Source: UBA3006 sp031401235 (lineage in GTDB: Bacteria; Actinomycetota; Acidimicrobiia; Acidimicrobiales; Ilumatobacteraceae). Taken from it: a DNA stretch of 53,719 nucleotides. The notes under the pieces are model-generated. The model did not search any database. It was given only the letters and a program-made list of their open reading frames with translations, and had not been told where the DNA came from. This document shows positions 16,507-26,172 of the stretch, one piece after another. The position numbers and the translations under genes are program-made. The stretch is taken from positions 1 through 53,719 of the forward strand of contig JANNRJ010000026.1 of the NCBI GenBank assembly GCA_031401235.1, read 5' to 3'. Each line of letters starts with the position of its first letter. Within the stretch, counting starts at the first letter, position 1.

Positions 16507-17699
16507 TGCGCGCCGTAACTAGACCGCTAAGCGAGTTCGTTGATGGCGAACTGGATCTCAACGACTTTGCCCGAGGAGACGGCTACCTCTTTGTCCGAGA
16601 TGGAGTGGGATGCGCTGGGCGTGGTGTAGCAGCGCGAATCAATTCTGACGAGGCCACCAAGTTTTTGGCATCCATTGAACACGACACAACAATTACCGGA
16701 CCGGGAACAGGACCACTTCTGCTTGGGTGTGTTCCTTTTGATAGCTCACAACAACACAAATTCGTGCTGCCGCGGGTCATTGTTGGCAAAGGTCAAGATG
16801 GTCAGCGGTGGCTGACTTTAATAGATGACTCGCTTCCTGATCTGGCGACACCAGTTAGGCCGGTGACAACGAGTGCAGCATATTCGGTTCAACCTGGTGT
16901 GGATGTTGAACACTATTTGGCCGCTGTCGCCACCGCTCGCGATGCGGTCAAGGCGGGTCGCCTGACCAAGGCGGTCATTGCTCGAGACGTGATCGTCACT
17001 TCATCATCGCCAATTGATGTGCACGCGGTTCTATTGAGATTGAGGGCATCATTTGGGTCCAGCTACCGATACTCAATCGACGGTTTCATCGGTGCATCGC
17101 CAGAACTACTCGTGGCCGTTCACGGAACCGAGATCTCAAGTCATCCCTTGGCTGGAACGACGCCTCGAACTGGAGATCCTGAAACTGATGCTCGTTTAGC
17201 ACGATCACTGATGCAAAGCGAAAAGAACCAAATTGAACATCGGGTCGTAATCGACATGGTGCACGACACTCTTCTTCCGTGGTGTTCGTTTTTGGATTGG
17301 GAACCAGAACCATCCATTGTCGCCGTAGCCAATGTGCAGCACCTCGGTACCCTGATGCAAGGGCAACTTTCACAGCCAACTCCATCGGTTCTTGACTTGG
17401 TGTATCGGCTCACCCCGACCCCTGCACTTGGCGGACATCCTCGCCTCGAAGCTCTTGCGCTCATCGCTTCGGTTGAAGGAATTCAACGTGGACGATACGG
17501 CGGTGCAGTGGGATGGGTCGATGGGAACGGAAATGGCACGTGGGCCGTGGCGATCCGATGTGCCGAACTCTCCCCGGATGCCACTTCAGCGCGACTATTT
17601 GCCGGAGGCGGAATTGTCGCGGACAGCGAACCACTTGCTGAACTTGCCGAAACTCAGGCAAAATTTCAGGCCATGTTGGCGGCACTAATTAGACCGTAA
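16506..17699 (+). CDS. menF: Isochorismate synthase
   Basis: MenF converts chorismate to isochorismate, the entry to menaquinone. The 397-residue chorismate-binding enzyme shows LTKAVIARDVIV with the base Lys, FIGASPELLV, SHPLAGTTPRTGDPETDA, KNQIEHRVVIDMV with catalytic Glu, HPRLEALALIASVEGIQRG and RYGGAVGWVDGNGNG. The N-terminal 140 residues are the poorly conserved lobe. It is translationally coupled to menG and converges on menD, with 2 bases between the stop codons. Confidence 0.93.
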   Translation: MRAVTRPLSEFVDGELDLNDFARGDGYLFVRDGVGCAGRGVAARINSDEATKFLASIEHDTTITGPGTGPLLLGCVPFDSSQQHKFVLPRVIVGKGQDGQRWLTLIDDSLPDLATPVRPVTTSAAYSVQPGVDVEHYLAAVATARDAVKAGRLTKAVIARDVIVTSSSPIDVHAVLLRLRASFGSSYRYSIDGFIGASPELLVAVHGTEISSHPLAGTTPRTGDPETDARLARSLMQSEKNQIEHRVVIDMVHDTLLPWCSFLDWEPEPSIVAVANVQHLGTLMQGQLSQPTPSVLDLVYRLTPTPALGGHPRLEALALIASVEGIQRGRYGGAVGWVDGNGNGTWAVAIRCAELSPDATSARLFAGGGIVADSEPLAELAETQAKFQAMLAALIRP

Positions 17700-17701
17700 A
17701 T

Positions 17702-19417
17702 TTATTCAGCGAGCGCCTTGGCGACGTTGGCGATTAATCGATCGTGTACGGCAACATTCTCGGGCCGATTAGTAGGTACGCAAACGAGCCAGGGGCCAAT
17801 TTCGCCTATTCCATTGACGAAATCCTCCAATGACTCACAAGTTCGACTCGAGATTCCATGCGCTGTGGCGATAAGAGCAATGTCTGAATTGTGTGGAGTC
17901 CCAAAAAGTTGCTCAAAGCGATCGGTGCTCAAAAGTGATGCCTGCGGTAGAAATGAGAAAATTCCGCCACCTCGATTATCGATGCAAACAATTCGTACAT
18001 CTGCCTGGCGTTCGGTCAAGCCAACAAGCCCGTTGGAGTCATGCAACATCGCCAGATCACCGATAAGTAAATAAGTCGGAACACGACTTGCCAAGGCAAC
18101 ACCGACTGCCGTCGACACAACGCCATCAATGCCGCTCGCGCCGCGATTGGCATAAACGGGCAAATCGTTTCTAGGTTCGGCGAACCATTCCAGATCTCGC
18201 ACTGGCATCGACGACGACACGACAAGTCGAGATTCGGGCGGAATTTGTTTACTAAGGGCTCGGGCGATGGTCGGTTCGGTGATGTGACTCTCACTACTCA
18301 ACGATTCGGAAATCACTCGTTGTGTTACGGACTCGGCGCGTTGCCACAATGTAAGCCACCCGGCATCATTGGATGATTGTGGGCTGAATTGTCCGAAATG
18401 AGCAACCAAAGCGCTACACCAATCCGAGATAGAGCCCACCACATGATGTGAAACAATCCGATCTGGATCGATGAGTCGAGGCGTGGCCGAGATCGCAATA
18501 TAAGTGGCTCCAGAATCTCGCAACCACTGGTTCAGCACCTTTGATACGGGAGGTTCGCCCAGTCGAACAATTACCTCTGGACGTAACGCTCGTGCCAAAT
18601 TCTCCGACCGCAAGAACGTATCAGCTGAGGCAACAACTACCGGCGACGATGTCTCGATGACTCGACAGCCACTACGAGGATCTGCAAGTACTGGCCAACC
18701 AAGAACTTCGGCCAATTCCAAAACGTTTTCGCTTGCTTTGCATCCCGCACCTGCAACGAGAATCCCCCGTTTATCTCGCAAAATGTCGGCGATGACTTCC
18801 ACTTCAGCGGTAATTGGATACGTAACACTTGAGTACTTGAACGACTTTTTGAGGTCCGCCTTTGGAAGTTCGCCGATCTCACCAACTAGTGGTTCTCGAA
18901 ATGGTAAATTCAGATGAACTGGGCCCGGAGATTCACCACAAGCGAATTCCAAACACTCTTGGGCAAGATTGCGCCAGTTTGAAATATCATCACTGTCGGC
19001 AATTCCAGCATCCATAAATTTACGCGTTGCGACTCCGTACAATTCACGCTGGTCAATAGTTTGTGGTGCACCAACACCTTGCAACTCGGGTGGCCGATCG
19101 GCTGTACAGATCAACATTGGAACCTCGGCGTAATTGGCTTCAACTACAGCGGCGTGAAATTGAGCAGCCGCAGTACCAGAGGTGCATAACAAAATTGCCG
19201 GCAATCCGGACTCGATTCCGATTCCAAGAGCTGCAAACGATGCCGACCGCTCGTCGTGAAACACATGTACCTCAAGATCGTCGCGAGCGCCCAGTGCAAG
19301 AGCCATTGGTGTAGAACGCGATCCAGGAGCAATTACGGCATGGCGCAATCCGAGACGGATCCATTCATCCACGAGAGTGGCGCAAAAGGTCGCCGTAATC
19401 GCTGGGGAAGTCGCCAC
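17702..19417 (-). CDS. menD: SEPHCHC synthase (ThDP enzyme)
   Basis: MenD couples isochorismate with 2-oxoglutarate in a thiamine-diphosphate reaction. The 571-residue protein carries VIAPGSRSTPMALAL, FHDERSASFAALGIG (ThDP Glu in the second half of the tunnel), CTADRPPELQGVGAPQTIDQ, ANRGASGIDGVVSTAVG and the ThDP-metal motif GDLAMLHDSNGL. GTG 19417 is the start. It is divergent from the FrnE-like gene with only 9 bases between the two start codons, so promoters must lie inside coding sequence or transcripts are nearly leaderless. Confidence 0.94.
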   Translation of the reverse strand: MATSPAITATFCATLVDEWIRLGLRHAVIAPGSRSTPMALALGARDDLEVHVFHDERSASFAALGIGIESGLPAILLCTSGTAAAQFHAAVVEANYAEVPMLICTADRPPELQGVGAPQTIDQRELYGVATRKFMDAGIADSDDISNWRNLAQECLEFACGESPGPVHLNLPFREPLVGEIGELPKADLKKSFKYSSVTYPITAEVEVIADILRDKRGILVAGAGCKASENVLELAEVLGWPVLADPRSGCRVIETSSPVVVASADTFLRSENLARALRPEVIVRLGEPPVSKVLNQWLRDSGATYIAISATPRLIDPDRIVSHHVVGSISDWCSALVAHFGQFSPQSSNDAGWLTLWQRAESVTQRVISESLSSESHITEPTIARALSKQIPPESRLVVSSSMPVRDLEWFAEPRNDLPVYANRGASGIDGVVSTAVGVALASRVPTYLLIGDLAMLHDSNGLVGLTERQADVRIVCIDNRGGGIFSFLPQASLLSTDRFEQLFGTPHNSDIALIATAHGISSRTCESLEDFVNGIGEIGPWLVCVPTNRPENVAVHDRLIANVAKALAE

Positions 19418-19426
19418 CCCTCTATC

Positions 19427-20089
19427 GTGGCATCTGTGCGAGTGGAAATCTTCTCCGACGTTGTCTGCCCTTGGTGTTATATCGGAAAGCGTCGCTTTGA
19501 CACGGCCGTGGCCAACCTTGTTCGCAAGGGTGTGACTCTCGATTTAGAGGTTGAGTTCAAGCCATTTCAATTGGATCCCACAGCATCACCTGATTTGGCG
19601 ACCCCGGTATTAGAGGCCTACGCCAGAAAATTCGGCGGTCAGGAGCGGGCTACAGAAGTACTCACGCATGTCACAGAAGTCGCTGCCAAGGACAACATCG
19701 AGTTTCGGATGGATCGCGCTCTTCGTGTCAATTCCATGCGCGCCCATCGATTGTCGTACTTTGCCGCTCGAGAGTATGGATTTAAGTTGCAGACGCAGTT
19801 GGAAGAGTTGCTGTTCAAGGCCTACTTCACCGATGGTGCGAATATTGGCGACATTGAGGTTCTTATTTCGTGCGCGACCGAAGCTGGTATGAACGCAAAT
19901 TCAACGCGCGACTTTCTACTACACAATGAAGGGGTTGCCGAAGTTGAAGGCGAACTGCGGTTGGCTGCCGAATTCGGTATCTCTGCGGTACCGACATTTG
20001 TTTTTGACAGAAGGTGGTCAGTACCTGGAGCACAAGACGTTGAAGTTTTCGAGCGCATACTTCTCAGACTCAGCGAACGAACCGAGTGA
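19427..20089 (+). CDS. DsbA/FrnE-family thioredoxin-fold oxidoreductase
   Basis: This is a 220-residue cytoplasmic-looking DsbA-fold protein. It opens VRVEIFSDVVCPWCYIGKRRF with the CPWC active site typical of FrnE proteins, has the helical insertion, and ends with the cis-Pro region SAVPTFVFDRRWSVPGAQ. There is no signal peptide. The start is probably GTG 19427 or 19436; the frame is open further upstream to 19256, but that part overlaps menD and looks non-coding. It lies between menD and menH, four bases before menH, with no known role in menaquinone synthesis. Confidence 0.88.
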   Translation: MASVRVEIFSDVVCPWCYIGKRRFDTAVANLVRKGVTLDLEVEFKPFQLDPTASPDLATPVLEAYARKFGGQERATEVLTHVTEVAAKDNIEFRMDRALRVNSMRAHRLSYFAAREYGFKLQTQLEELLFKAYFTDGANIGDIEVLISCATEAGMNANSTRDFLLHNEGVAEVEGELRLAAEFGISAVPTFVFDRRWSVPGAQDVEVFERILLRLSERTE

Positions 20090-20092
20090 ACA

Positions 20093-20857
20093 ATGCTTGC
20101 CCATACGATCCATCGATCAAATTTAAATACGAAACGGATCGCCTTCGTCCACGGCTTCACTCAATCCCGAGGCTCGTGGGATCAAATCTTGGGCGAATTG
20201 CCTGACGATTTCCAATACGTCACAATTGATGCACCTGGACATGGTGAATCGTCTTTGGTCGAAGGCGATCTCGAACAGGCCGCTACCGAAATTGTCGAAA
20301 CGGCAGGTTCCGCGATTTACTGCGGTTACAGCATGGGTGCGCGGATGTGTTTACACGCTGCGCTCACATTTCCCGAAATGGTTAAGGGGTTGGTGCTGAT
20401 TAGTGGGACTGCTGGAATCGAAAACATTTCGGAAAGGCGCCTTCGTCTGGAATCTGACCGACAACTTGCGCAGCGCATTTTGGATATCGGAGTTGATCAA
20501 TTCATCGATGAGTGGCTTGCTCAACCGATGTTTGCCAGCCTTCCCTTCGACGAAGAGGATCGAGCCTTGCGCAAAGCCAACACCGCTTCTGGGCTTGCTG
20601 CCAACTTGCTATCGACTGGCACCGGAAGTCAACTTCCACTTTGGGATCTTCTCCCAGGGCTGCATATGCCGGTTCTCATTATTGCTGGTGCGAAAGATCC
20701 AAAATTCACAGCATTTGCTGAGCGGCTTGGACAATGCATCGCATCTTCACAACTTGAAATTGTGACCGGCGCTGGTCACGCCGTGCACCACGAGCAATCA
20801 ATAGTTGTGGCCCGACTGATCAAACATTGGCTCAACGAATATTTCGCCAACGATTAA
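20093..20857 (+). CDS. menH: Alpha/beta hydrolase, probable SHCHC synthase
   Basis: MenH eliminates pyruvate from SEPHCHC after MenD. The 254-residue protein has FVHGFTQSRGSWDQIL (oxyanion region), IDAPGHGESS, the nucleophile motif YCGYSMGARMCLHAAL, LIIAGAKDPKF with the acid Asp, and GAGHAVHHEQ with the catalytic His. The GYSMGAR signature and position inside a men cluster favour MenH over a generic hydrolase. It is probably co-transcribed with the FrnE-like gene and converges on menA. Confidence 0.85.
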   Translation: MLAHTIHRSNLNTKRIAFVHGFTQSRGSWDQILGELPDDFQYVTIDAPGHGESSLVEGDLEQAATEIVETAGSAIYCGYSMGARMCLHAALTFPEMVKGLVLISGTAGIENISERRLRLESDRQLAQRILDIGVDQFIDEWLAQPMFASLPFDEEDRALRKANTASGLAANLLSTGTGSQLPLWDLLPGLHMPVLIIAGAKDPKFTAFAERLGQCIASSQLEIVTGAGHAVHHEQSIVVARLIKHWLNEYFAND

Positions 20858-20867
20858 CTTCGGGTCG

Positions 20868-21806
20868 TCATCCGCCCATCGCCAATCCAATTGCCAAATA
20901 GACCGACGCAACTAATTGAGCCTTGGCTGTGGCTTCGAGTACTTGGATCAGTTCTCGGCCTCGAGCACCGTGTCGAATGACCCAAATTGCGGGTATCACC
21001 ACAATCAGCCCAGTGATGCCGGCAAGCGCAAACGGTCGCTGAACAGATGCCGAAATCATTGCCACAGCGGCGATGACGATCAAAAAAACGTATATTCCTC
21101 GAGTTGTACGATCTCCAAGCCTCACCGCCAAGGTCCGCTTTCCTGATTTCGAATCTCCTGGTATATCTCGCAGATTATTTACCACCAATAGTGCGCATGC
21201 CAATGAACCGACTGCCACTGATGCAATCACGCTCTCCGCGGTCACCGTCTGCACAATCGCATAAGTGGTTCCGGTGGTCGCAACGATGCCAAAGAAAATA
21301 AATACAAAAACTTCGCCTAAACCGAGATAACCATACGGACTGGGTCCACCGGTATATCCCCAACCAGCGACGATGCAAACTGCACCAAGCACAAGTAACC
21401 ACCATGACGTTGTAGCGGCAATCACCAGACCGGCCATTGCGGCAACCGCAAATGAAAGCATTGCCGCATTTTTCACTTGGCGTGCAGGTACCGCCCCCGA
21501 ACCGACCAGCCGCATCGGTCCAATTCGATCGGTATCGGTTCCGCGTATTCCATCGGAATAATCGTTGGCATAATTCACTCCTATTTGCAATGCCAGACTC
21601 ACGATCAAGGCGAACAAAAGGCGCCACCACGACGGACCGCTCGAACTCACGCCAACTGCGGCACCGGCGCCAACCAATACTGGCGCAATTGCGGCTGGCA
21701 ATGTTCGCGGTCGTGCCCCTTGAACCCACAATTGCCCTCGAGTGGGTCTGCGATTGTTCACCCAGCAAGTTTTACATGAACACGGTCGTGTTGGTGGTTC
21801 TGTCAT
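20868..21806 (-). CDS. menA: 1,4-dihydroxy-2-naphthoate polyprenyltransferase
   Basis: MenA attaches the polyprenyl tail to DHNA in the membrane. From ATG 21806 it is 312 residues with about eight TM segments. The first Asp-rich motif is NYANDYSDGIRGTD and the second region is DIPGDSKSGKRTLAVRLGD, both Mg-diphosphate sites of UbiA enzymes. ARPRTLPAAIAPVLVG marks the usual beginning. Ahead of it is an odd 30-residue extension containing CSCKTC. The next in-frame start candidate is GTG 21761. It is divergent from menE with 13 bases between the start codons. Confidence 0.92.
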   Translation of the reverse strand: MTEPPTRPCSCKTCWVNNRRPTRGQLWVQGARPRTLPAAIAPVLVGAGAAVGVSSSGPSWWRLLFALIVSLALQIGVNYANDYSDGIRGTDTDRIGPMRLVGSGAVPARQVKNAAMLSFAVAAMAGLVIAATTSWWLLVLGAVCIVAGWGYTGGPSPYGYLGLGEVFVFIFFGIVATTGTTYAIVQTVTAESVIASVAVGSLACALLVVNNLRDIPGDSKSGKRTLAVRLGDRTTRGIYVFLIVIAAVAMISASVQRPFALAGITGLIVVIPAIWVIRHGARGRELIQVLEATAKAQLVASVYLAIGLAMGG

Positions 21807-21819
21807 ACGATGACTGCCG

Positions 21820-22944
21820 ATGAATCGCCTCGTTGCCCTTGACATTCCAAGCGATGCAAGGTTCGTGGATGCGATAAAGCGAATTTGGGAATCCGGTGAT
21901 GCGTTTGCCCCGATTGACCAGCGGCTACCCGATGCCGCCCGAATTATGCTGCTTCAAGAGATTGCTGCGGAAGCGGTGATCGGCGCCAACGGAATTGAAA
22001 CAAGATTGCCTGGCGGTCGCTCGGTCGAATCGGGAGATGCGATTGTCATTGCCACCAGTGGCTCATCCGGATTACCAAAGAGTGTCGTCCTCACCCACAG
22101 TGGTATCGCCGCGTCAGCGGAGGCCAGTAATAATCGATTGGAAACAACATCGAATGATCACTGGTTGGCATGCCTGCCACTGTCTCATGTGGGTGGACTC
22201 TCCGTGGTCACGCGTGCTTTGCATGCCAATTGTCGACTTACGGTCCATGCGTCGTTTAATGCAACGAGCGTTGAAGACTCCACGCGATCTGGAGTCACGA
22301 TGACCTCATTAGTCGCCACCGCCCTAGGCCGAATTAACGCGGCCTTGTTTCGAACAATTTTATTGGGAGGAAGCGCTGCCCCAAATTCATTGCCCAACAA
22401 TGTGGTGTCGACTTATGGATTGACCGAGACTGGAAGCGGCGTTGTCTATGACGGTGTGCCGTTAGATGGTGTGAAGATTCGACTATCACCGGAGGGTGAA
22501 ATTCAAATCAAGGCGCCGATGCTGGCCCGTTGCTATCGGGATGATTCTCCGTTAGTCGATTCCAACGGTTGGTTTCACACTGGAGATATCGGCAAGTTTG
22601 CCAACAATGGTCGACTTGTCATACACGGCCGTCGTGGAGATCTGATTATCACCGGCGGGGAAAACGTTTGGCCACAACAAGTCGAAGATGTTCTTGGACG
22701 TCATCCACGCATCCGTGAGGTTATGGTGCGAGGTGTTTCTGACCCAGAATGGGGCCATCAGGTTGTCGCCTGGGTGACAACTGTGGATGGCGAATCAATA
22801 ACGCTGGATGAACTTAGAAATTGGGTGAAGAATTCGCTCCCGGCATATTGCGCTCCAAAGGTCCTCCACGTCATGACCGCTCTCCCCCGAACTTCTTCTG
22901 GAAAAGTAGACGTCAATCGGCTACCTTCATCCACTTCGGAATGA
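21820..22944 (+). CDS. menE: o-Succinylbenzoate--CoA ligase (short form)
   Basis: MenE is the adenylate-forming ligase that activates OSB. The 374-residue protein is shorter than the usual 450 or more, as in actinobacteria. It has the P-loop ATSGSSGLPKSVVLTHSGI, ACLPLSHVGGLSVV, VVSTYGLTETGSG, WFHTGDIGKF and the C-terminal hinge and Lys in RGDLIITGGENVWP and PRTSSGKVDVNRL. Its stop overlaps the ATG of the MFS transporter (ATGA). Confidence 0.92.
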   Translation: MNRLVALDIPSDARFVDAIKRIWESGDAFAPIDQRLPDAARIMLLQEIAAEAVIGANGIETRLPGGRSVESGDAIVIATSGSSGLPKSVVLTHSGIAASAEASNNRLETTSNDHWLACLPLSHVGGLSVVTRALHANCRLTVHASFNATSVEDSTRSGVTMTSLVATALGRINAALFRTILLGGSAAPNSLPNNVVSTYGLTETGSGVVYDGVPLDGVKIRLSPEGEIQIKAPMLARCYRDDSPLVDSNGWFHTGDIGKFANNGRLVIHGRRGDLIITGGENVWPQQVEDVLGRHPRIREVMVRGVSDPEWGHQVVAWVTTVDGESITLDELRNWVKNSLPAYCAPKVLHVMTALPRTSSGKVDVNRLPSSTSE

Positions 22945-24155
22945 ACACCAAGCTCCCAAATTCGTTTCGACTGCAATTCGCCGCCAGCACAATCTCCAAC
23001 ATTGGAGACGGAATGGTCGCCGCTGCGGCCCCGCTATTGACACTCAGCCTTACTTCCGATCCGCGACTCATTTCTGGAGTGAGTTTCGCCTCATTTCTGC
23101 CTTGGCTTTTATTGTCTCTACCAGCCGGCGTCTACATTGACAGATTCAGCCGTAAATCACTTATGGTCACGGTCAATCTCATCCGGGCTGTGCTCTTCGG
23201 TGTGATCGCAATTTGTGCGGCGACAAGCAACCTCACTATTTGGTGGTTCATGCTGGTATTGGTGGGGGTCGGGTCGTGTGAGGTGATTTTTGATATGTCT
23301 GCTCAAGCTTTTTTGCCTGAAATCGTTCCGGGACCATTGCTGGAAAAGTCGAATGGAATGCTTTCCGCGGCTGAGAGTGTCGCCAATAGTTTTGTTGGCC
23401 TTCCAATCGGCGCATGGGCATTTGTGATCGCGGTTGGCTTTCCATTCGGTGTAAATGCGGCGGCATTGGCTATAGCGGCGTTACTTGTAGCGCAAATTCG
23501 AATTCCAGTCCAGGCGGTTGTTGTTCGCTCTTCAGTTAGCGAACGGTCTTTTGCTCAGGAGCTAAAACAAGGAATTAGGTGGCTGATCTCTCACCCACTA
23601 ATTCGAACTTTGGCAATCATGCTCGGAGTGGTGAACATGACTTCAATGTTTGGCGGCTCAATTCTTGTCAAGTATTCGGCAGACATTCTCGGCGTCACAG
23701 GTCGCGGCTACGGGTTAATGCTTTCGGTATTTGCAGTTGGGTCAATCATCGGTGGCCTTATCGGCAGTCGCATCGCAAACATGATTGGAACCGGATACGC
23801 AATAATTTTTACATTTGTGATTTTTAGTTCGTATGGACTCGTGTTTGTATTTTTCCCGTATATCTGGGCCATCGCATTGGCAATGATCGTGAGTTCGATT
23901 GCGAGCACCACGTGGAACATTGTCACCGTCTCATTGCGCCAGCGCATCATTCCAATCGAGCTATTTGGACGTGTCAATAGCGTGTATCGGTTTGTTGGCA
24001 CCGGATCCATCGCATTGGGTGCGATTATCGGTGGCCAAGTTGCCTATCACTATGGACTCAAAGCACCGTTCCTGGCATCAGCGATCGTCAGTTTTATTGC
24101 ACTCATTTGGGGCGCCCCACAAATACTCCGCGCCGCCAGATCACATCGAATTTGA
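22941..24155 (+). CDS. MFS transporter (EntS/MFS_3-like)
   Basis: This is a 404-residue, roughly 12-TM permease. The signature is ASTISNIGDGMVAAAAPLLTL in TM1 and LPAGVYIDRFSRKSLMVTVNL in loop 2-3, as in the EntS/MFS_3 drug or siderophore exporter group. ATG 22941 is chosen because it overlaps the menE stop and begins just before TM1; the frame is open further upstream inside menE. The cargo is unknown; coupling to menE need not mean a link with menaquinone. Confidence 0.88.
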   Translation: MNTKLPNSFRLQFAASTISNIGDGMVAAAAPLLTLSLTSDPRLISGVSFASFLPWLLLSLPAGVYIDRFSRKSLMVTVNLIRAVLFGVIAICAATSNLTIWWFMLVLVGVGSCEVIFDMSAQAFLPEIVPGPLLEKSNGMLSAAESVANSFVGLPIGAWAFVIAVGFPFGVNAAALAIAALLVAQIRIPVQAVVVRSSVSERSFAQELKQGIRWLISHPLIRTLAIMLGVVNMTSMFGGSILVKYSADILGVTGRGYGLMLSVFAVGSIIGGLIGSRIANMIGTGYAIIFTFVIFSSYGLVFVFFPYIWAIALAMIVSSIASTTWNIVTVSLRQRIIPIELFGRVNSVYRFVGTGSIALGAIIGGQVAYHYGLKAPFLASAIVSFIALIWGAPQILRAARSHRI

Positions 24156-24890
24156 GCGAACTCCAGCACCACCGTCAATCACATACGTTTCCCCGGTTAT
24201 CCAACTGGCCAGATCTGAAACCAAGAATGTGGCGAGGTTGGCAATGTCTTGTGGATCACCGAGTCTTCCGCAAGGAATCGAACTTGCCAGTTGATCACCA
24301 AAATTGTCAATCAGCATTTTGGCGAAGTCGGTTTTAACCAGGCCGGGAGCAATCCCGACAACTCGAGTAGGTCCCAACTCTCCGGCCAATTGTCGTGTGA
24401 GATGGATGAGTGCGGCCTTGGTCAGGTTGTACACGCCCAGGCTTCCTTCCGCCCGCAAGCCCCCGACTGATGCGATGTTGAGAATCACCCCGGGTTTGTC
24501 GCGCATACACGAATTCCACACCGCTTGCGTCCAGAACAATGGTCCTCGCAAGTTGACCTGAAACGTTTTGTCGTAGCGGGCCGGATCGATCTCTAAAGTC
24601 GGACCGGCGTATGGGTTTGTGGCCGCATTATTGACCAGAATATCGATACCGCCAAATCGTTCTATGGTTGCCATAACACATGCTTGACCAGCCTCAAGAT
24701 CACCTGCGTTGGCGGCAAAAATCTCAGTATCGCCCCCAATTTCCTTGGCAGTTTTGCGGAGGGCATCTTCCTTGCGCGACGAGAGCATGACTTTGGCGCC
24801 GGCTTGTATATACGAGTTGGCGATCGCTTTGCCGATGCCACGCGACGCCCCAGTGATGAGAGCAACTTTTCCGTGAAGTGAAATTTCCAT
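24141..24890 (-). CDS. Short-chain dehydrogenase/reductase
   Basis: This is a 249-residue classical SDR. It has the NAD(P) motif GASRGIGKAIA, the SSRK that often follows in NADP-preferring members, NAG and DILVNNAATN, and the catalytic Ser, Tyr and Lys in NIASVGG and YNLTKAAL. ITGETYVIDGGAGV is the usual FabG-like end. Substrate is not predictable. It converges on the MFS gene with a 15-base overlap, and runs toward it from the CorC gene 10 bases upstream. Confidence 0.9.
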   Translation of the reverse strand: MEISLHGKVALITGASRGIGKAIANSYIQAGAKVMLSSRKEDALRKTAKEIGGDTEIFAANAGDLEAGQACVMATIERFGGIDILVNNAATNPYAGPTLEIDPARYDKTFQVNLRGPLFWTQAVWNSCMRDKPGVILNIASVGGLRAEGSLGVYNLTKAALIHLTRQLAGELGPTRVVGIAPGLVKTDFAKMLIDNFGDQLASSIPCGRLGDPQDIANLATFLVSDLASWITGETYVIDGGAGVRSNSM

Positions 24891-24900
24891 ATCGGAAACG

Positions 24901-26172
24901 CTACTGCAGAGTGCTTACTCGCACCACTTGTATCCGTCGTCCATCCAATTCTTCGGTTCCAAATCGCCAACCCTCGTAATCGACCGAGTCACCGACTAGG
25001 GGCACGCGTCCTAATCTTCCAAAAATGAGTCCACCAATGGTGTCAAATTCATCCTCAGGAATCTTTGTCAGCAAAATGTCATTAAGTTTGGAAAGCGGAG
25101 TGCCGCCAGCGATTAGATAGTCGCCGTTTGGAAGGCGACGAATGGAGTTGTCTTCGTCATCGTGTTCGTCGACGATTTCTCCGACTAATTCCTCCAGACA
25201 ATCCTCAAGGGTAACAAGTCCAGTAATGGAGCCATATTCATCGGCAACCATCGCCAAGTGAATTTTTGCTGCTTGCATTGATCGCATCAGATCGGCAACC
25301 AACTTATTTTCAGGCACTACTTGAACTCCACGAAGTAATCCGGCAATTTGCTCACTTCCCTTACCAGCGCGCTCGGCAATCACAAGGTCCTTCACATACA
25401 CAACTCCGACAACATCATTACGATCATCCTCGGTGTGAAAAACTGGAAATCGACTGAATCCTTCTGCCACGGCACTGTCAAGGGCTTGAGTTACTGATAA
25501 ATAGTCTTCAATAGAAATGACATCGGGCGATGGCACCATGATTTCCTTCACGACTGTGTCACCAAATTCAATCACCGACTCGATGAGCTCACGCTCTTCG
25601 TGCTCGATCACACTTTCTTGGGCGGCAGCTTCAACGACACCGAGAAATTCTCGTTCGCCAATAAATGGTCCCTGGCGCAATCCCTCACCTTTGACTATCA
25701 CATTGGTCAAGCGAATGAGCAAGTCTGAAGTCACTCGAAGTGGCCAGAATCCGACCAGCAGCATTAGTGGACGTGCCGACAACGTGGCGGCCTTTACGGG
25801 GTACAGCAACGCGTATGTCTTTGGAACGGCCTCTGCCAGGACGAAGAAAATAACGACGTTGGCAAAAACTCCGATGGCTACGCCACCCGGTCCAAACAGT
25901 CGGCCCGAAACCACCCCGGTGAGGGTCGCTTGTACGGTTTGACATACATTTATCGTCAGTAGCAGTGGATTCACCCAACGAGTTGGTTCGTTGGCCAACT
26001 TGACTAACGCTCTGCCAGATTTCAGACCCTTTTCGGCGAGGGCAGCAGCACGCGGTTTGGACATTCGCGAAAGAGCCATTTCGGCGAGCGACAGAAATGT
26101 AAGCACCACAAGCATGACCACAATGACAACAATCATCCAATAATCACCCGAGGTTGGGCTCGACGCGATCAT
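24901..26172 (-). CDS. CNNM/CorC-type transporter with CBS domains
   Basis: This is a 423-residue protein. The N-terminal DUF21 part (residues about 10-190) has three to four TM segments with LSLAEMALSRMSKPRAAALAE. Two CBS domains follow, about 215-340 (VKEIMVPSPDVISIE and GSITGLVTLEDCLEELVGEIVDE), and a CorC_HlyC domain ends the protein (TIGGLIFGRLGRVPLVGD). Relatives are implicated in Mg or Co efflux. Its ATG overlaps the ybeY stop (ATGA), giving the common actinobacterial phoH-ybeY-corC order. Confidence 0.92.
   Translation of the reverse strand: MIASSPTSGDYWMIVVIVVMLVVLTFLSLAEMALSRMSKPRAAALAEKGLKSGRALVKLANEPTRWVNPLLLTINVCQTVQATLTGVVSGRLFGPGGVAIGVFANVVIFFVLAEAVPKTYALLYPVKAATLSARPLMLLVGFWPLRVTSDLLIRLTNVIVKGEGLRQGPFIGEREFLGVVEAAAQESVIEHEERELIESVIEFGDTVVKEIMVPSPDVISIEDYLSVTQALDSAVAEGFSRFPVFHTEDDRNDVVGVVYVKDLVIAERAGKGSEQIAGLLRGVQVVPENKLVADLMRSMQAAKIHLAMVADEYGSITGLVTLEDCLEELVGEIVDEHDDEDNSIRRLPNGDYLIAGGTPLSKLNDILLTKIPEDEFDTIGGLIFGRLGRVPLVGDSVDYEGWRFGTEELDGRRIQVVRVSTLQ

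Noticed and set aside
19256..19426. 57-residue extension at the start of the FrnE-like protein
   Set aside because: It lies wholly over the menD coding start on the other strand, and its sequence is unlike the DsbA fold, which begins at VRVEIFSD.
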